Source of the DNA: Vibrio splendidus | Lineage (GTDB): Bacteria; Pseudomonadota; Gammaproteobacteria; Enterobacterales; Vibrionaceae | Length of the DNA stretch: 64,000 bases | Assembly (NCBI RefSeq): GCF_002873455.1 | Contig: NZ_MCUN01000008.1 | Coordinates: 62,001-126,000, forward strand | Direction: 5' to 3' | In this document: positions 30,381 to 39,027 of the stretch, piece by piece | Layout: every line of letters begins with the position of its first letter | Numbering within the stretch: position 1 is the stretch's first letter | Notes under the pieces: model-generated | What the model saw: the letters and a program-made list of their open reading frames with translations, nothing else | Database searches by the model: none | Told to the model about the DNA's origin: nothing | Made by a program: the position numbers and the translations under genes

Positions 30381-31271
30381 CTACTTGGTTGAGTCCAGAT
30401 ACGTTTGGAGTTCTTGCTTAAACAAGTAACGTATCCAATCAGGCGAGAGCACCTCTGCATGAGGTAGCCACGTTTTAAGTTGGCGTAATAATTCTGGAAT
30501 GTTCTTGGTTTGGTGACTAATGAACACATCCCCTGAATCCAGGTCTTTCAATACTTGGAAGTCATCAGCGTTACCTTCATTTAAGAAGGCTTCTACGCCT
30601 TTAGCGCTCATCTGTATAACCACTTCAATGGGATTGAGTAAAGGTTCTTCATATTCACAACCAGTTAGCTTCTGCTCAACGCTAGGGTCAGGAGAATATT
30701 TGTCCTCGTAACGCACTAGCTCACGAATCTTAGCCACTCTGAGAGACTCTAGGCGGTTTCTCTGTGTCCCGACAATGAACCACAATCCACGTTCATTCAA
30801 CAGTTTGTAGCTGTGGAACTCATCGTAGGTTTTCCCTTCATGGCTAAAGCTGATCACGTTTCGTCGCTGTATCGATTCGATAAGTTTCTCGAACACTGAA
30901 GCACATTCACTGATGTCCTCGACTTTTGGGTTCTTGAAGAGAAAGGGCGGTGTGGTTTTGTTGTTCAATACGCCATTACTTAGATAGTGCTTACCCGAAA
31001 ACAAAGTATCGAATCCCATATTTAACAGCAGGAGAGATAGCTCATTATTTGTCTGTCTGCCTAAGAACTTAGGGTCTAACGAGTAACAAGCACCGTCACG
31101 TTGTATAGGTAGGTAATTTAACCGTTCATTGAAGTCACGATTTAACGTCCTTCTTGTCACCCCAAATTCACGGCTTAAATCATCCAGATGCAACTTCTCA
31201 CCCGTATTTAAACGGGTCAGGATGATGCCAAGTCGTTTCGCTAGTTTGTCATGCTCTTTCATTCTACGCAT
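30381..31271 (-). CDS. WYL-domain transcriptional regulator (module copy 1)
   Basis: 296 residues: N-terminal DeoR-like winged helix (LDDLSREFGVTRRTLNRDF, residues about 27-45), then a WYL domain (residues about 130-200; the signature reads WFI here) with SLRVAKIRELVRY, and a C-terminal extension ending FKQELQTYLDSTK. WYL repressors (BrxR, CapW) control phage-defence and mobile-element operons by binding inverted repeats. A 15 bp inverted repeat lies 16 bases upstream of its start and another before the divergent secreted-protein gene. A start at 31262 (MKEHDK) fits its relative at least as well. Confidence 0.82.
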   Translation of the reverse strand: MRRMKEHDKLAKRLGIILTRLNTGEKLHLDDLSREFGVTRRTLNRDFNERLNYLPIQRDGACYSLDPKFLGRQTNNELSLLLLNMGFDTLFSGKHYLSNGVLNNKTTPPFLFKNPKVEDISECASVFEKLIESIQRRNVISFSHEGKTYDEFHSYKLLNERGLWFIVGTQRNRLESLRVAKIRELVRYEDKYSPDPSVEQKLTGCEYEEPLLNPIEVVIQMSAKGVEAFLNEGNADDFQVLKDLDSGDVFISHQTKNIPELLRQLKTWLPHAEVLSPDWIRYLFKQELQTYLDSTK

Positions 31272-31286
31272 TGTAGATAGGTCGCT

Positions 31287-31301
31287 CGTCAGGTGGTGTC
31301 G
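31287..31301. promoter_or_regulatory. Putative WYL operator next to the regulator (module 1)
   Basis: CGTCAGGTGGTGTCG, 12 of 15 identical to the reverse complement of the site at 31433. Outer bases C...G, as in the other module 1 site. Confidence 0.55.
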
Positions 31302-31432
31302 TGGTCGGAAAGAACCTGATTATTTCTAGCTAATTTTCATAAGGTTACTGATATTGCTATAGCTTTCATCGGTTACCTCAAGGTATGCCTTACAAGGTAT
31401 TCATCAATCATTTCAATATTTCTACATCTGAG

Positions 31433-31447
31433 CGACACACCCTGTCG
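31433..31447. promoter_or_regulatory. Putative WYL operator before the secreted-protein gene (module 1)
   Basis: CGACA-CACCC-TGTCG, a perfect inverted repeat with 5 bp arms. The corresponding site of module 2 (54904) is GGACA-CAACC-TGTCC: both arms changed together. Confidence 0.65.
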
Positions 31448-31525
31448 TTCACCCTCTTTAAACTAATCATTCACGTTAACGCCGTCTTTAACGGTGGCGA
31501 CATTACGTATTTAAGGAAAACAAAC

Positions 31526-31792
31526 ATGAAAACATCAATCATCCTGCTAGGTCTAACATCGCTATTCGCATCTTCAGTATTCGCAGGTGGTACGTTCGGT
31601 GGTAATCCGGGCGATATCTCGAAAATGAAAGAACTGCTAGAGCTGCAATGGAATGGTAAAGCAGGTATTCAGAATACAGCGTCTTACGGTGTCATCGTGC
31701 AATGGAAAGCGGATGTCTGTGGAACCATGAATGGTCATGTTACTGATGCGACTCAATGTGGCTCTGATACCCCGAAAGGTAAAGCACAATAA
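31526..31792 (+). CDS. Small secreted module protein (copy 1)
   Basis: 88 residues from the ATG at 31526 (AAGGA upstream). Signal peptide ILLGLTSLFASSVFA, then about 68 residues starting GGTFGGNPGDISKMKELLE and containing two cysteines (VCGTM, TQCGS) that could form a disulfide. The 55000 copy is almost identical (few substitutions). The frame extends upstream to 31385, but the leader there is conserved as DNA, not protein. Function unknown; first gene of the WYL-controlled set. Confidence 0.7.
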   Translation: MKTSIILLGLTSLFASSVFAGGTFGGNPGDISKMKELLELQWNGKAGIQNTASYGVIVQWKADVCGTMNGHVTDATQCGSDTPKGKAQ

Positions 31793-31797
31793 GTTTT

Positions 31798-31874
31798 GTT
31801 GCGGAGCTTGGCTCACGATATCTCAGTTTCGAAATTGGAACTCTCTAGGCTGAGGTATCAATGAGCTCCGCAAC
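31798..31874 (+). repeat. Long hairpin between secreted-protein and zinc-ribbon genes (copy 1)
   Basis: Three stacked stems: GTTGCGGAGCT / AGCTCCGCAAC (11 bp), GATATCTCAG / CTGAGGTATC (one G-T), and AGTTTC / GGAACT. No T run follows, so it is more likely an mRNA-stabilising or processing structure than a terminator. Conserved at 55272, where the second stem is perfect. Confidence 0.7.
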
Positions 31875-31905
31875 ACTCAATCAACCAACAACAAGGAGCC
31901 TTAAC

Positions 31906-32007
31906 ATGGCGATTAAATCAATTACAACACTCGTTACAACCTGTCCTGCATGTGGTGAGCGTGCATATGATGATGGTAGCTGTCAGGTGTGCGGTCACTC
32001 TCACTAA
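31906..32007 (+). CDS. 33-residue zinc-ribbon protein (copy 1)
   Basis: Too short for most gene callers: MAIKSITTLVTT then CPACGERAYDDGSCQVCGHSH, a CxxC...CxxC zinc ribbon with two histidines at the end. Strong AAGGAG upstream. The copy at 55380 has the identical protein and differs only by synonymous changes (GAG/GAA, GCA/GCT), good evidence that it is translated. Confidence 0.75.
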   Translation: MAIKSITTLVTTCPACGERAYDDGSCQVCGHSH

Positions 32008-32028
32008 AGCTGCATTCACAAAAACTCT

Positions 32029-32063
32029 AAAGGGTCATGTTCTTCATTGAGCATGGCCCTTTT
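32029..32063 (+). terminator. Terminator between zinc-ribbon and glycine-zipper genes (copy 1)
   Basis: AAAGGG-T-CATG / CATG-G-CCCTTT hairpin with a T run; also present at 55503. Confidence 0.65.
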
Positions 32064-32090
32064 TCATATCTATATAAAAGGAGTAAGTAC

Positions 32091-32285
32091 GTGGGTAAAG
32101 ACAACTATTCTGAACCACAAAAAGGATCAGAGACTCTATCTAAAAGTAGGAAGGAATTAGGATTTAAAGCTGCTCAGCTTGGTGGTGCTATAGGCCTTCG
32201 ATTTGGTGGGCCGTATGGGATGTTAATTGGAACAATCTGTGGATTTTCAGCGGGCATTTTGATTGATGAGGTACTGGAGGACTAG
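32091..32285 (+). CDS. Glycine-zipper small membrane protein (copy 1)
   Basis: 64 residues from a GTG at 32091 (AAAGGAG upstream; an ATG at 32037 would read through the terminator). Polar N-terminus, then a helix rich in small residues: AAQLGGAIGLRFGGPYGMLIGTICGFSAGILI (core GGAIGLRFGGPYG). Glycine zippers of this kind occur in pore-forming peptides, bacteriocins and lysis or membrane proteins. It differs strongly from its counterpart at 55562, unlike the zinc ribbon beside it. Function unknown. Confidence 0.6.
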   Translation: MGKDNYSEPQKGSETLSKSRKELGFKAAQLGGAIGLRFGGPYGMLIGTICGFSAGILIDEVLED

Positions 32286-32493
32286 TTAATCAATAAAGCA
32301 GGGACGCATGTTTCTGTTTTTTTTATATCGACAAGAACAAACCATATGGTCAAGTGGTACAGACTGCGGGGGTAACTAAAAGCCTCTTACGGTATTTCAA
32401 GTTTTGTCCGTGACTCTTAACAAAGTAATAACCCTGTTAGATAGCGCTTCGCTGTACAGGAATTACTTTTAATTAACCATTAAGGATAAGGTC

Positions 32494-32757
32494 ATGGAAA
32501 ACTTCAGTAATATTATCGAACACAACACAAGTGAACTTAAGAACGGCAATATGAGTGCATATTTGGTTGTGCTTGAAGACAGTATTTATCAATACGAAAA
32601 AAGATATGGACCGATGAAAGGCAGCGCTTACCTACGTAACTATGTTCGGTCTTGCTTACGCAATGATCTAGCCAAGAAAGGTGGTTACGATTCCTTTGGT
32701 CGTAAGCAATTCAAGACTTATATCAAACGTTGGTTCCACAAGGTTGGCGAGAGATAA
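32494..32757 (+). CDS. Hypothetical 87-residue protein
   Basis: ATG at 32494 with AAGGA upstream. Charged, helical; the C-terminal half (YLRNYVRSCLRNDLAKKGGYD...YIKRWF) is basic with tyrosines and could bind nucleic acid, which is only a guess. No family recognised. Not present in the second module. Confidence 0.5.
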   Translation: MENFSNIIEHNTSELKNGNMSAYLVVLEDSIYQYEKRYGPMKGSAYLRNYVRSCLRNDLAKKGGYDSFGRKQFKTYIKRWFHKVGER

Positions 32758-33097
32758 AAACCACAGGGGGTGCATCGAGATCTTATCTCTATGGCACCAA
32801 AAGCGGACACCGAGCCTAACATAATATATTTAAAGGTTTCGAGTCCGCTTTTATTTGTGCTGAATTGTTTTTGGACAGAAATGTGTCAGCGATTTCGCTA
32901 GATTAGTAATTAATGAATTATTTTAGGTATGGCAAACTCGGTTAATGAAGTGTTCAGTCTAAGTGGCGTTACTCGCTTTTTTGAGCAAATGGATTAAGCT
33001 ACACTAGAACCGATGAAGTAGTGTTATCTTTCGTTGATGATATCAGGGCTACTAATATAAATACAGTTGCCTTGATATAGTCATTTGCTTGGTTTAT

Positions 33098-33698
33098 TTA
33101 GAAATAGAACTTTAGACCAGAAATGCCAGATCATTGTTCAGATTCTCGATAAGTTTTATAGCTGGCACTGAGCTCAAGAGCAAAGTGATCTGTAAAGTTT
33201 ATTTCACCTGTCAAAGAGAATTTATTCATCGGCTCTTTATCAACATGAGAGTAACGATAGCTAGGAGTCAATGGTAAGAAGCTGATAGGGACAAACTTTA
33301 CGCCAAGGTGAGCAGAGGGACTGTACTCATTAAATTTGCCACTCCCACGTTCTACATCAATTCGATTTATACCCAATGATAGAAATGGGAAAGTACCATT
33401 AGCGTAACCGTTAATACCGAGCCCCGCATAATGATCTCGATATTGGGTTTTGCCCGTACTCATTCCTGTAAATTCAGTTTCAAAAAAGACGTGTCTGTTG
33501 AATGTTGTCGTTAACGTCGCATATCCACCGACAAGGTCTTGCTCACCTTTTTTAGCGTATGATGAACCCAAATATTGCTCAAGACCATTATTTTGCTCTG
33601 CTTGAAATCCAAACTAAAACTATTGAAATAATTCGTTTCAGCATTCGCTAAATAGGCGCTGTTAAAATAAAACCTAAAAGTATGTTTGCTTTTTTCAT
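33098..33698 (-). pseudogene. Decayed outer-membrane barrel gene (relative of 24081)
   Basis: Reading MKKANILLGFILTAP at 33698, then two frameshifts (between the signal peptide and ANAETNYFNSF, and again before FGFQAEQNNGL), then a long intact part (33131-33571), then a TGA where the relative has the Trp of EQWSG. The final GLKFYF-like end is still readable after the stop. Three lesions against one intact copy in the same island. Confidence 0.75.
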
Positions 33699-33919
33699 TG
33701 TTTTTCTTCTTGTTTTTATGGGTGGGGAAATAATAGTTACATTATAAATAATCAAATAATATTATTGTTAATATTTTTATATAAATAGTGGTATTCTTTT
33801 GATATTTTTAATTTATTTTTTATATTGATAATTTGTTTTATATAGGTTTAATTTCATCTTGAATGTTTTATGAACTTTCTATAAATTACGTCAGTTTAAT
33901 GAAATTAGAGCGAGGTTGA

Positions 33920-34723
33920 ATGATAGTCTCCAAAGAAAATATAGAAATAGCTTTACAGAACAATGAGTTCGAACCCTATTTTCAACCAATTATGTCTCTC
34001 GATACTGGGAAGGTGGTCAGATGTGAAGTATTAGCTAGGTGGGTTTGTCATTCGGGTGTTATCGCTCCAAATCAGTTTTTAAATAAAGTTCAGTCATTTG
34101 GCCTTCTAGATGAAATGACAAGTCAAATAGTTAATAAAGCAATTAATTATTGTTTGTTTTGGACACGTTCACATGTTTTAAATGATATCGGTGTTTCTAT
34201 TAATTACCACTACAAACAACTTATAAATATTGCTCATGTTGAACAGTTGATCGTTTTACTGAATGAGTTTGGTCTCTCTACCTCGTTAGTTGAAATTGAG
34301 ATTACTGAGACACAAGTTATTGAAAACTATACGAAGCTTGCTTCTTCCCTTGAGAGGTTGAGGAAAGAAGGTATATCAATTGCTCTTGATGATTTCGGTG
34401 TGGGTTCTTCTTCTCTAAGTACGCTAAAGATGCTTCCAATAGATACATTAAAAGTAGACCGTTCGTTTGTTAAAGATATTGAAAGTTGCAAGGTTAGCCG
34501 TTCCATATTAGAGGGAGTCTGCGCTATTGCAAGTGCTATTGGTGTCAATCTTGTGGTTGAAGGAGTAGAGACAAAAGAGCAGTTTAACTTTATTGATGAA
34601 ACCTGTGATTCTGTTGAAGTACAGGGTTATCTATGTGCACGACCTTTACCATTTGAGGAATTTTATTACTTTGCCGAAATGATTAACTTAAATAGTCCGC
34701 AGTCACTTTCTTTGTTATTTTAG
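33920..34723 (+). CDS. EAL-domain cyclic-di-GMP phosphodiesterase
   Basis: 267-residue stand-alone EAL domain with no sensor or signal peptide. Conserved elements: YFQPIMSLDTGKVVRCEVLARW (signature EVL instead of EAL), EIEITETQVIE, ALDDFGVGSSSLSTL, LPIDTLKVDRSFV, VVEGVETKEQ and VQGYLCARPLP. All metal-binding and loop 6 residues I can check are present, so activity is likely. It may lower c-di-GMP and alter biofilm or motility. Located between the dead barrel gene and a small secreted protein. Confidence 0.88.
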   Translation: MIVSKENIEIALQNNEFEPYFQPIMSLDTGKVVRCEVLARWVCHSGVIAPNQFLNKVQSFGLLDEMTSQIVNKAINYCLFWTRSHVLNDIGVSINYHYKQLINIAHVEQLIVLLNEFGLSTSLVEIEITETQVIENYTKLASSLERLRKEGISIALDDFGVGSSSLSTLKMLPIDTLKVDRSFVKDIESCKVSRSILEGVCAIASAIGVNLVVEGVETKEQFNFIDETCDSVEVQGYLCARPLPFEEFYYFAEMINLNSPQSLSLLF

Positions 34724-34737
34724 TTAGGATGATTTAT

Positions 34738-35028
34738 ATGTTGTTCCGAGTTTGTGTTGTTGCACTTCTATATGCCCTAGTGTGTGGTTTTGTCAGAGCC
34801 GAGGCGAATTATCTCTATCCCTATACATGCGATAGTATCGTATGTAGGAAAACACCTGAACCTAGTTATTCTTTAATTGAATCACCGCCTCTCGTGATTT
34901 CAAATGAACCGGCAGAGTTACCTGACAAACTAGCCTTAGCTATCTATGTGACCGCGTTATTGATGCTTGACGAGCGTAATGTAGAGGTTAAAGATTGGAA
35001 ATTAGAGATAGAGAATAGCGTTGAATAA
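34738..35028 (+). CDS. Small secreted protein, two-cysteine type (copy 2)
   Basis: 96 residues from the ATG at 34738, with AGGA eight bases upstream (the ATG at 34729 is too close to it). Signal peptide ending VRAEA; mature start with YTCDSIVCRKT, similar to CSSIVCNNS in the protein at 25103. Follows the EAL gene by 14 bp, so probably cotranscribed. Function unknown. Confidence 0.55.
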   Translation: MLFRVCVVALLYALVCGFVRAEANYLYPYTCDSIVCRKTPEPSYSLIESPPLVISNEPAELPDKLALAIYVTALLMLDERNVEVKDWKLEIENSVE

Positions 35029-35266
35029 TAGAAGTTACGTTAAAGAGAGGTTGAAGAGTCTATACATGAACTTGATGCGTTATAGGCTTTGTTGCTTGAT
35101 TCAGAGAGAAAGTATACCGACCCCATTTAGCTTGGTTCTATAACGATATAATGAGTTTCGGGCATTGAGTAAGTTTCATCAACCTGAGCGTTGTAGTTTC
35201 TCAGGTGTCATTTCCCGCCTAACGACTGGTTCAGTCGAAGTGTTCATGGCCCTCTCTAACTGATCT

Positions 35267-36518
35267 TCACCCGATAAAATGGACACCCTATTATCTTTAA
35301 CCCGTCGCTACTTCATATTCATGCGGGGTTCGATATCCAAGACTTGAGTGCAGTCTATAACGGTTATAAAAATGCTGGATATAACCGGCAAGTTTATCTC
35401 TAAGCTGCTTCTCACTTTTAAAACTATTTTTCCTAATTATGTCGCCTTTGAGCGTATGAAAGAACAACTCCACCGGTGTTTTTCAAGGTAGTCGTCATCA
35501 TTTGCTTGCTTATTAAGCAGCTTCTCTTTCTGGATTTAGGTGAACTTCATGGGCTCGATATTCAGAGCCTCTGTCGGTATGAAACAATAAGCGCTCTTGT
35601 GGCTTTCGATTTCTAATTGCCATTCTCAACGAACTCATCGTTAGTTGTGTACTCTTCTTGCTACCAAGCGACCAACCGACGATTTTACGCGAGTAAAGAG
35701 CGATAACGAACGCTAGATACATCCAACGTTTACCTTGCTTTATATACGTTAGATCTCCAGACCATTGTTGATTAACTGCCGTTGGTTTTGGTGTGTCTTT
35801 TTTAATATTCTTAATCGATTGATAGAACCGATGTAGCTTGGCCATTTTCATGTAAATGCGATAACTTCGCGCTCTTAGCCCTTGCTCTCTCATGCTCCGA
35901 GCTACACGCTTGCGGCTAACCAAAACTCCTTGGCGACTCAGCTCTGCATGAACTCGTGGACTACCGTAAGTCTCTCGACTCTGGGTAAACATTTTAATTA
36001 TGCGCTTCTTCAAAGCCTGCTCTTCTTGATCGTAGCGGCTTGGCTCTCTATCAAGCCATGCGTAGTAACCCGACTTAGAAACAGATAGAAAACGACGCAT
36101 CAAGACAATGGAATAACGTGTTTTGTAATGGGCTATGAATCGGAATTTTGTCGATTTTCTTGGGCAACGAATCGTTGCCACTTTTTTAGCAAGTCATTCT
36201 CGAGCTTAAGTTGCTCGTTCTGACGTTCAAGCTCTGCAATCCGACTAGACTCAGTTTTCTAGCTCGGGATCTGAGTCCTTTTCTTACGTTTATCTTCCAT
36301 AATAACCCCTTATCTATAGTCCTTTCGCCATTTAGAGAGCATATAAGGGTGGATATCTAATGATAGCGCCACGTTATTAACTGTAGCTCCTTCTCGAAGC
36401 GAAAGTCGGACAGCAGTTACCTTAAATTGCGTAAGATATTGTTGAGTTTTTTTTCCTGATTTATAAGCTGGCATAAACACCTTCAATTACAATTGAAGGT
36501 GTCCATTAGATCGGGTCA
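35267..36518 (-). mobile_element. Degenerate IS3-family insertion sequence
   Basis: About 1.25 kb bounded by imperfect inverted repeats, left ACCCGATAAAATGGACACC (35269) and right, reverse complement, ACCCGATCTAATGGACACC (17 of 19). No clear target duplication. Contains orfA and orfB remnants, both broken, so it cannot move on its own. Confidence 0.8.
35297..36474 (-). pseudogene. IS3-family transposase orfA/orfB remnants
   Basis: OrfA (36474 down to 36182) begins MPAYKSGKKTQQYLTQFK, an HTH of the IS3 type, but has two in-frame stops (in the DYR-EGV and IPE-LE regions). OrfB (from 36181) has the integrase core DLTYIKQGKRWMYLAFVIALYS and HTDRGSEY, but runs out of frame near 35513. The missing end, FFHTLKGDIIRKNSFKSEKQ to PHEYEVATG, is readable in another frame down to 35297. 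Confidence 0.82.
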
Positions 36519-37028
36519 ACTACAAACTACTATTCAAAAGCTTTGTTATACTGTTCCAGTTAGTTGTTTTGTAACGAGGTTTAGGCATGATGCTACAGTG
36601 GAAGGTGAATGTAGCTGATCAGATCGTATATTGGAGAGTTAGTTCCATCGATTTACGCAACAAAGCCTGCCTATCTACAAAATCATCACTTATGAGCCCA
36701 ATAGTATTATAAGAAGCAACAGTATAAACTACAGTCAGTATAGCGATAGTCCATCTTGTACACTCTCAAAAGCACGATATTTAAATTCCTTTTTTGGAAA
36801 TTAGAATCCCAGTTACAAGTATAGACATATTTGTCAAAAAAATTAATCAGTTAGAATAAATGCTCTCTCCAGCACATTTTTGGTCCTGAAATGCCTCACA
36901 TGCATAAAAACATTCCTACTGAATAAGTATTGCTGGTGTTACATAAACTGCATTTGTGCAAATTCTGGCTACTTAGGGCAGATGGTATTTGTACTAAACT
37001 AAATTTGAGGCAAAAATAAATTAGCTGC
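36519..37028. other. Noncoding region between IS remnant and polymerase gene
   Basis: 510 bp, AT-rich; I see no ORF, RNA gene or strong hairpin. Confidence 0.5.
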
Positions 37029-38996
37029 TCACTTTTTCAACCACTCTTCAATGGTGTTCACATTGCCATCTTTATTCCAACATTTAGGTTGTAAAGTATT
37101 GATGTCGGTTCGGATGTTTAGTTGAGGGTAGCGCTCCTGAATGACCTGAATCATTACCTGAGACGTCAGGTGCGCAACTTCCTTTAGCTCATCTGTTGGT
37201 GCCTCAAACACAAAAGCATCATGTAATGCGACAATCAATTTAGCATTATGGCGCTTATATAACTGATGTAGACGATTACCTGCGACTTTAAACAAGGCTG
37301 CAGCTGTGCCTTGCACTGGCATGTTGACCATCCAATTCTTTTCTTTGCGGTTACGTTCAGTATCTTGGGGACGTAATCGTTGTAGACCCGTTGCTGTACT
37401 CACATAGCCACGAATAAAACCATATTGTGGTGCTAAATCCATAGACTTACCAAGGGTAGGAAACATATTGAGAAACTTATCCATTAACTGCTGGGCTTTA
37501 ACCTCGTGAACTTTGAGTTTCTTAGATAAGCCGTAGGCTGTGATTCCATAAATAAGCCCTAAAGTACACTCTTTCATCACGTTACGCTTATCGCTGTGGT
37601 GTTCTTTGAATATATCAGGCGTACAGGATTGGAACTCTATCGGTAGTTCATTTAAATAGAACTCTTGAGCTAATGCTGTGTATAAATCTCCTGCATTGTA
37701 CTTCTTTATTAAGTCTTTATCGTTATACACAGCAGCCGTTATCGCCACCTCAATCTGAGCAAGATCAACCTCTCCGATACCATAGCCTTCAGGTGCAACA
37801 ACGATGGGCCGAAGAACTGCAGGTAGCCCTAGGAGGTTAGGGGCCATTGTTGCTTGTCGGCCTGTTACTGTATCGAGGTGCTTATGTATAGGGTGAATAC
37901 GACCACTCCCTCCGACGAGTCCTGGTTGGAATATGACGTCTTTAGAAATGGATACCATATTGGTGTACTTGGCTAGTAGTCTGATGGCGGGGTGCAAATT
38001 GTAGTTAGTACTTAATGCCTCTCGTTGAAAGCTATAATCGCAACCATCCTTGAAGTGGTGTAGCACCCCTAATGAATTAAAGAATGTAACTTTGTCATCG
38101 TGGCTGCTTGGATTGATGAGACCATAAACTGCAAGCTCTGATTGCCATTGTGCCAGTTTTGCTTTTGTACCTTTCAAGATTTTGGAACATTGCTCTCGAC
38201 AAACAAGTACACCGTTTCTTTCCATACCCGCATTGGTAATAATCCAAGGCATTTCTACGTTTAATAAATGGTTATAAATACCCTGAATAACCACAGCTTG
38301 AACTTGCAGGATGTATAGCTTAGCCACTTCCACACATGTCGTTTCAGTCTGTTCTAATGGGGGACTATCTTGGCCGTAGCGAGTTGTTGTGGCGATTAAG
38401 CTATAGAAGTCTTTCCGCTCTTGCGTAAAGGATTCTTGAGCATCAATTTTCGATGATAAATCATCAAACTCATGATGTTTATTTAATTGATGAAGTCCTA
38501 GGTATCGTGCTTTTTCTGCAATCAAAATATCCCATATTTGATGTGGCTCGTTGAGCCCTAGGCGCCAGAGGCAATGCAGGACACTATTAGCGTTGTAAGC
38601 TGTAAATATGACGGGTAAGTCAAACAGTGCTTGTAAGTGGCTAATTTCAACGTTCGACTCTAAGTTGATTATGAAAGTATGCAGTTCCATGGAAACCGTG
38701 TCGCCTGTACACAGTGTTAAGCATAGTTGAGTAGGTTTAATCGTTGAAATATCGTATTTATCGTAACCATTCGGCAAAGTGACAGGTGCTTTAGGGTAGG
38801 TATACTTACAATCAATACTAATGTGGCTGATAGGCAGTTGTAGTGCTAAGTCTATGAGGGCGTTTAGTCCATTAGACGTATCAATATGCGAGGTTTGTCC
38901 ATCGGTAAAGTGAGTACCTCTAGGCAAAATAGGTATTGATTCTCTTTTAGGTTTATTTGTTTGAAGGTGTCGTTCCGTTCCTGGTAGCAAATTCAT
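37029..38996 (-). CDS. Family A DNA polymerase (phage/plasmid type)
   Basis: 655 residues. Polymerase motif A is GIGEVDLAQIEVAITA (catalytic Asp), motif B is RNVMKECTLGLIYGITAYG, and motif C is LIVALHDAFVFEAP, where the usual HDE reads HDA. The N-terminal third resembles a 3'-5' exonuclease fold (ISIDCKYTYP, FTAYNANSVLHCLWRLG, IWDILIAEKARYLGL) but lacks several acidic metal ligands, so proofreading is doubtful. No 5'-nuclease domain. Last gene of a four-gene operon with a helicase and a candidate ssDNA-binding protein: probably the element's own replisome. Confidence 0.85.
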   Translation of the reverse strand: MNLLPGTERHLQTNKPKRESIPILPRGTHFTDGQTSHIDTSNGLNALIDLALQLPISHISIDCKYTYPKAPVTLPNGYDKYDISTIKPTQLCLTLCTGDTVSMELHTFIINLESNVEISHLQALFDLPVIFTAYNANSVLHCLWRLGLNEPHQIWDILIAEKARYLGLHQLNKHHEFDDLSSKIDAQESFTQERKDFYSLIATTTRYGQDSPPLEQTETTCVEVAKLYILQVQAVVIQGIYNHLLNVEMPWIITNAGMERNGVLVCREQCSKILKGTKAKLAQWQSELAVYGLINPSSHDDKVTFFNSLGVLHHFKDGCDYSFQREALSTNYNLHPAIRLLAKYTNMVSISKDVIFQPGLVGGSGRIHPIHKHLDTVTGRQATMAPNLLGLPAVLRPIVVAPEGYGIGEVDLAQIEVAITAAVYNDKDLIKKYNAGDLYTALAQEFYLNELPIEFQSCTPDIFKEHHSDKRNVMKECTLGLIYGITAYGLSKKLKVHEVKAQQLMDKFLNMFPTLGKSMDLAPQYGFIRGYVSTATGLQRLRPQDTERNRKEKNWMVNMPVQGTAAALFKVAGNRLHQLYKRHNAKLIVALHDAFVFEAPTDELKEVAHLTSQVMIQVIQERYPQLNIRTDINTLQPKCWNKDGNVNTIEEWLKK

Positions 38997-39027
38997 TGGG
39001 GTTTCCTTGATGATTGGGGCAGTCTAA

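Noticed and set aside
35267..36518. Active IS3 element
   Set aside because: OrfA has two stops and OrfB a frame loss near 35513; target duplications are not evident.
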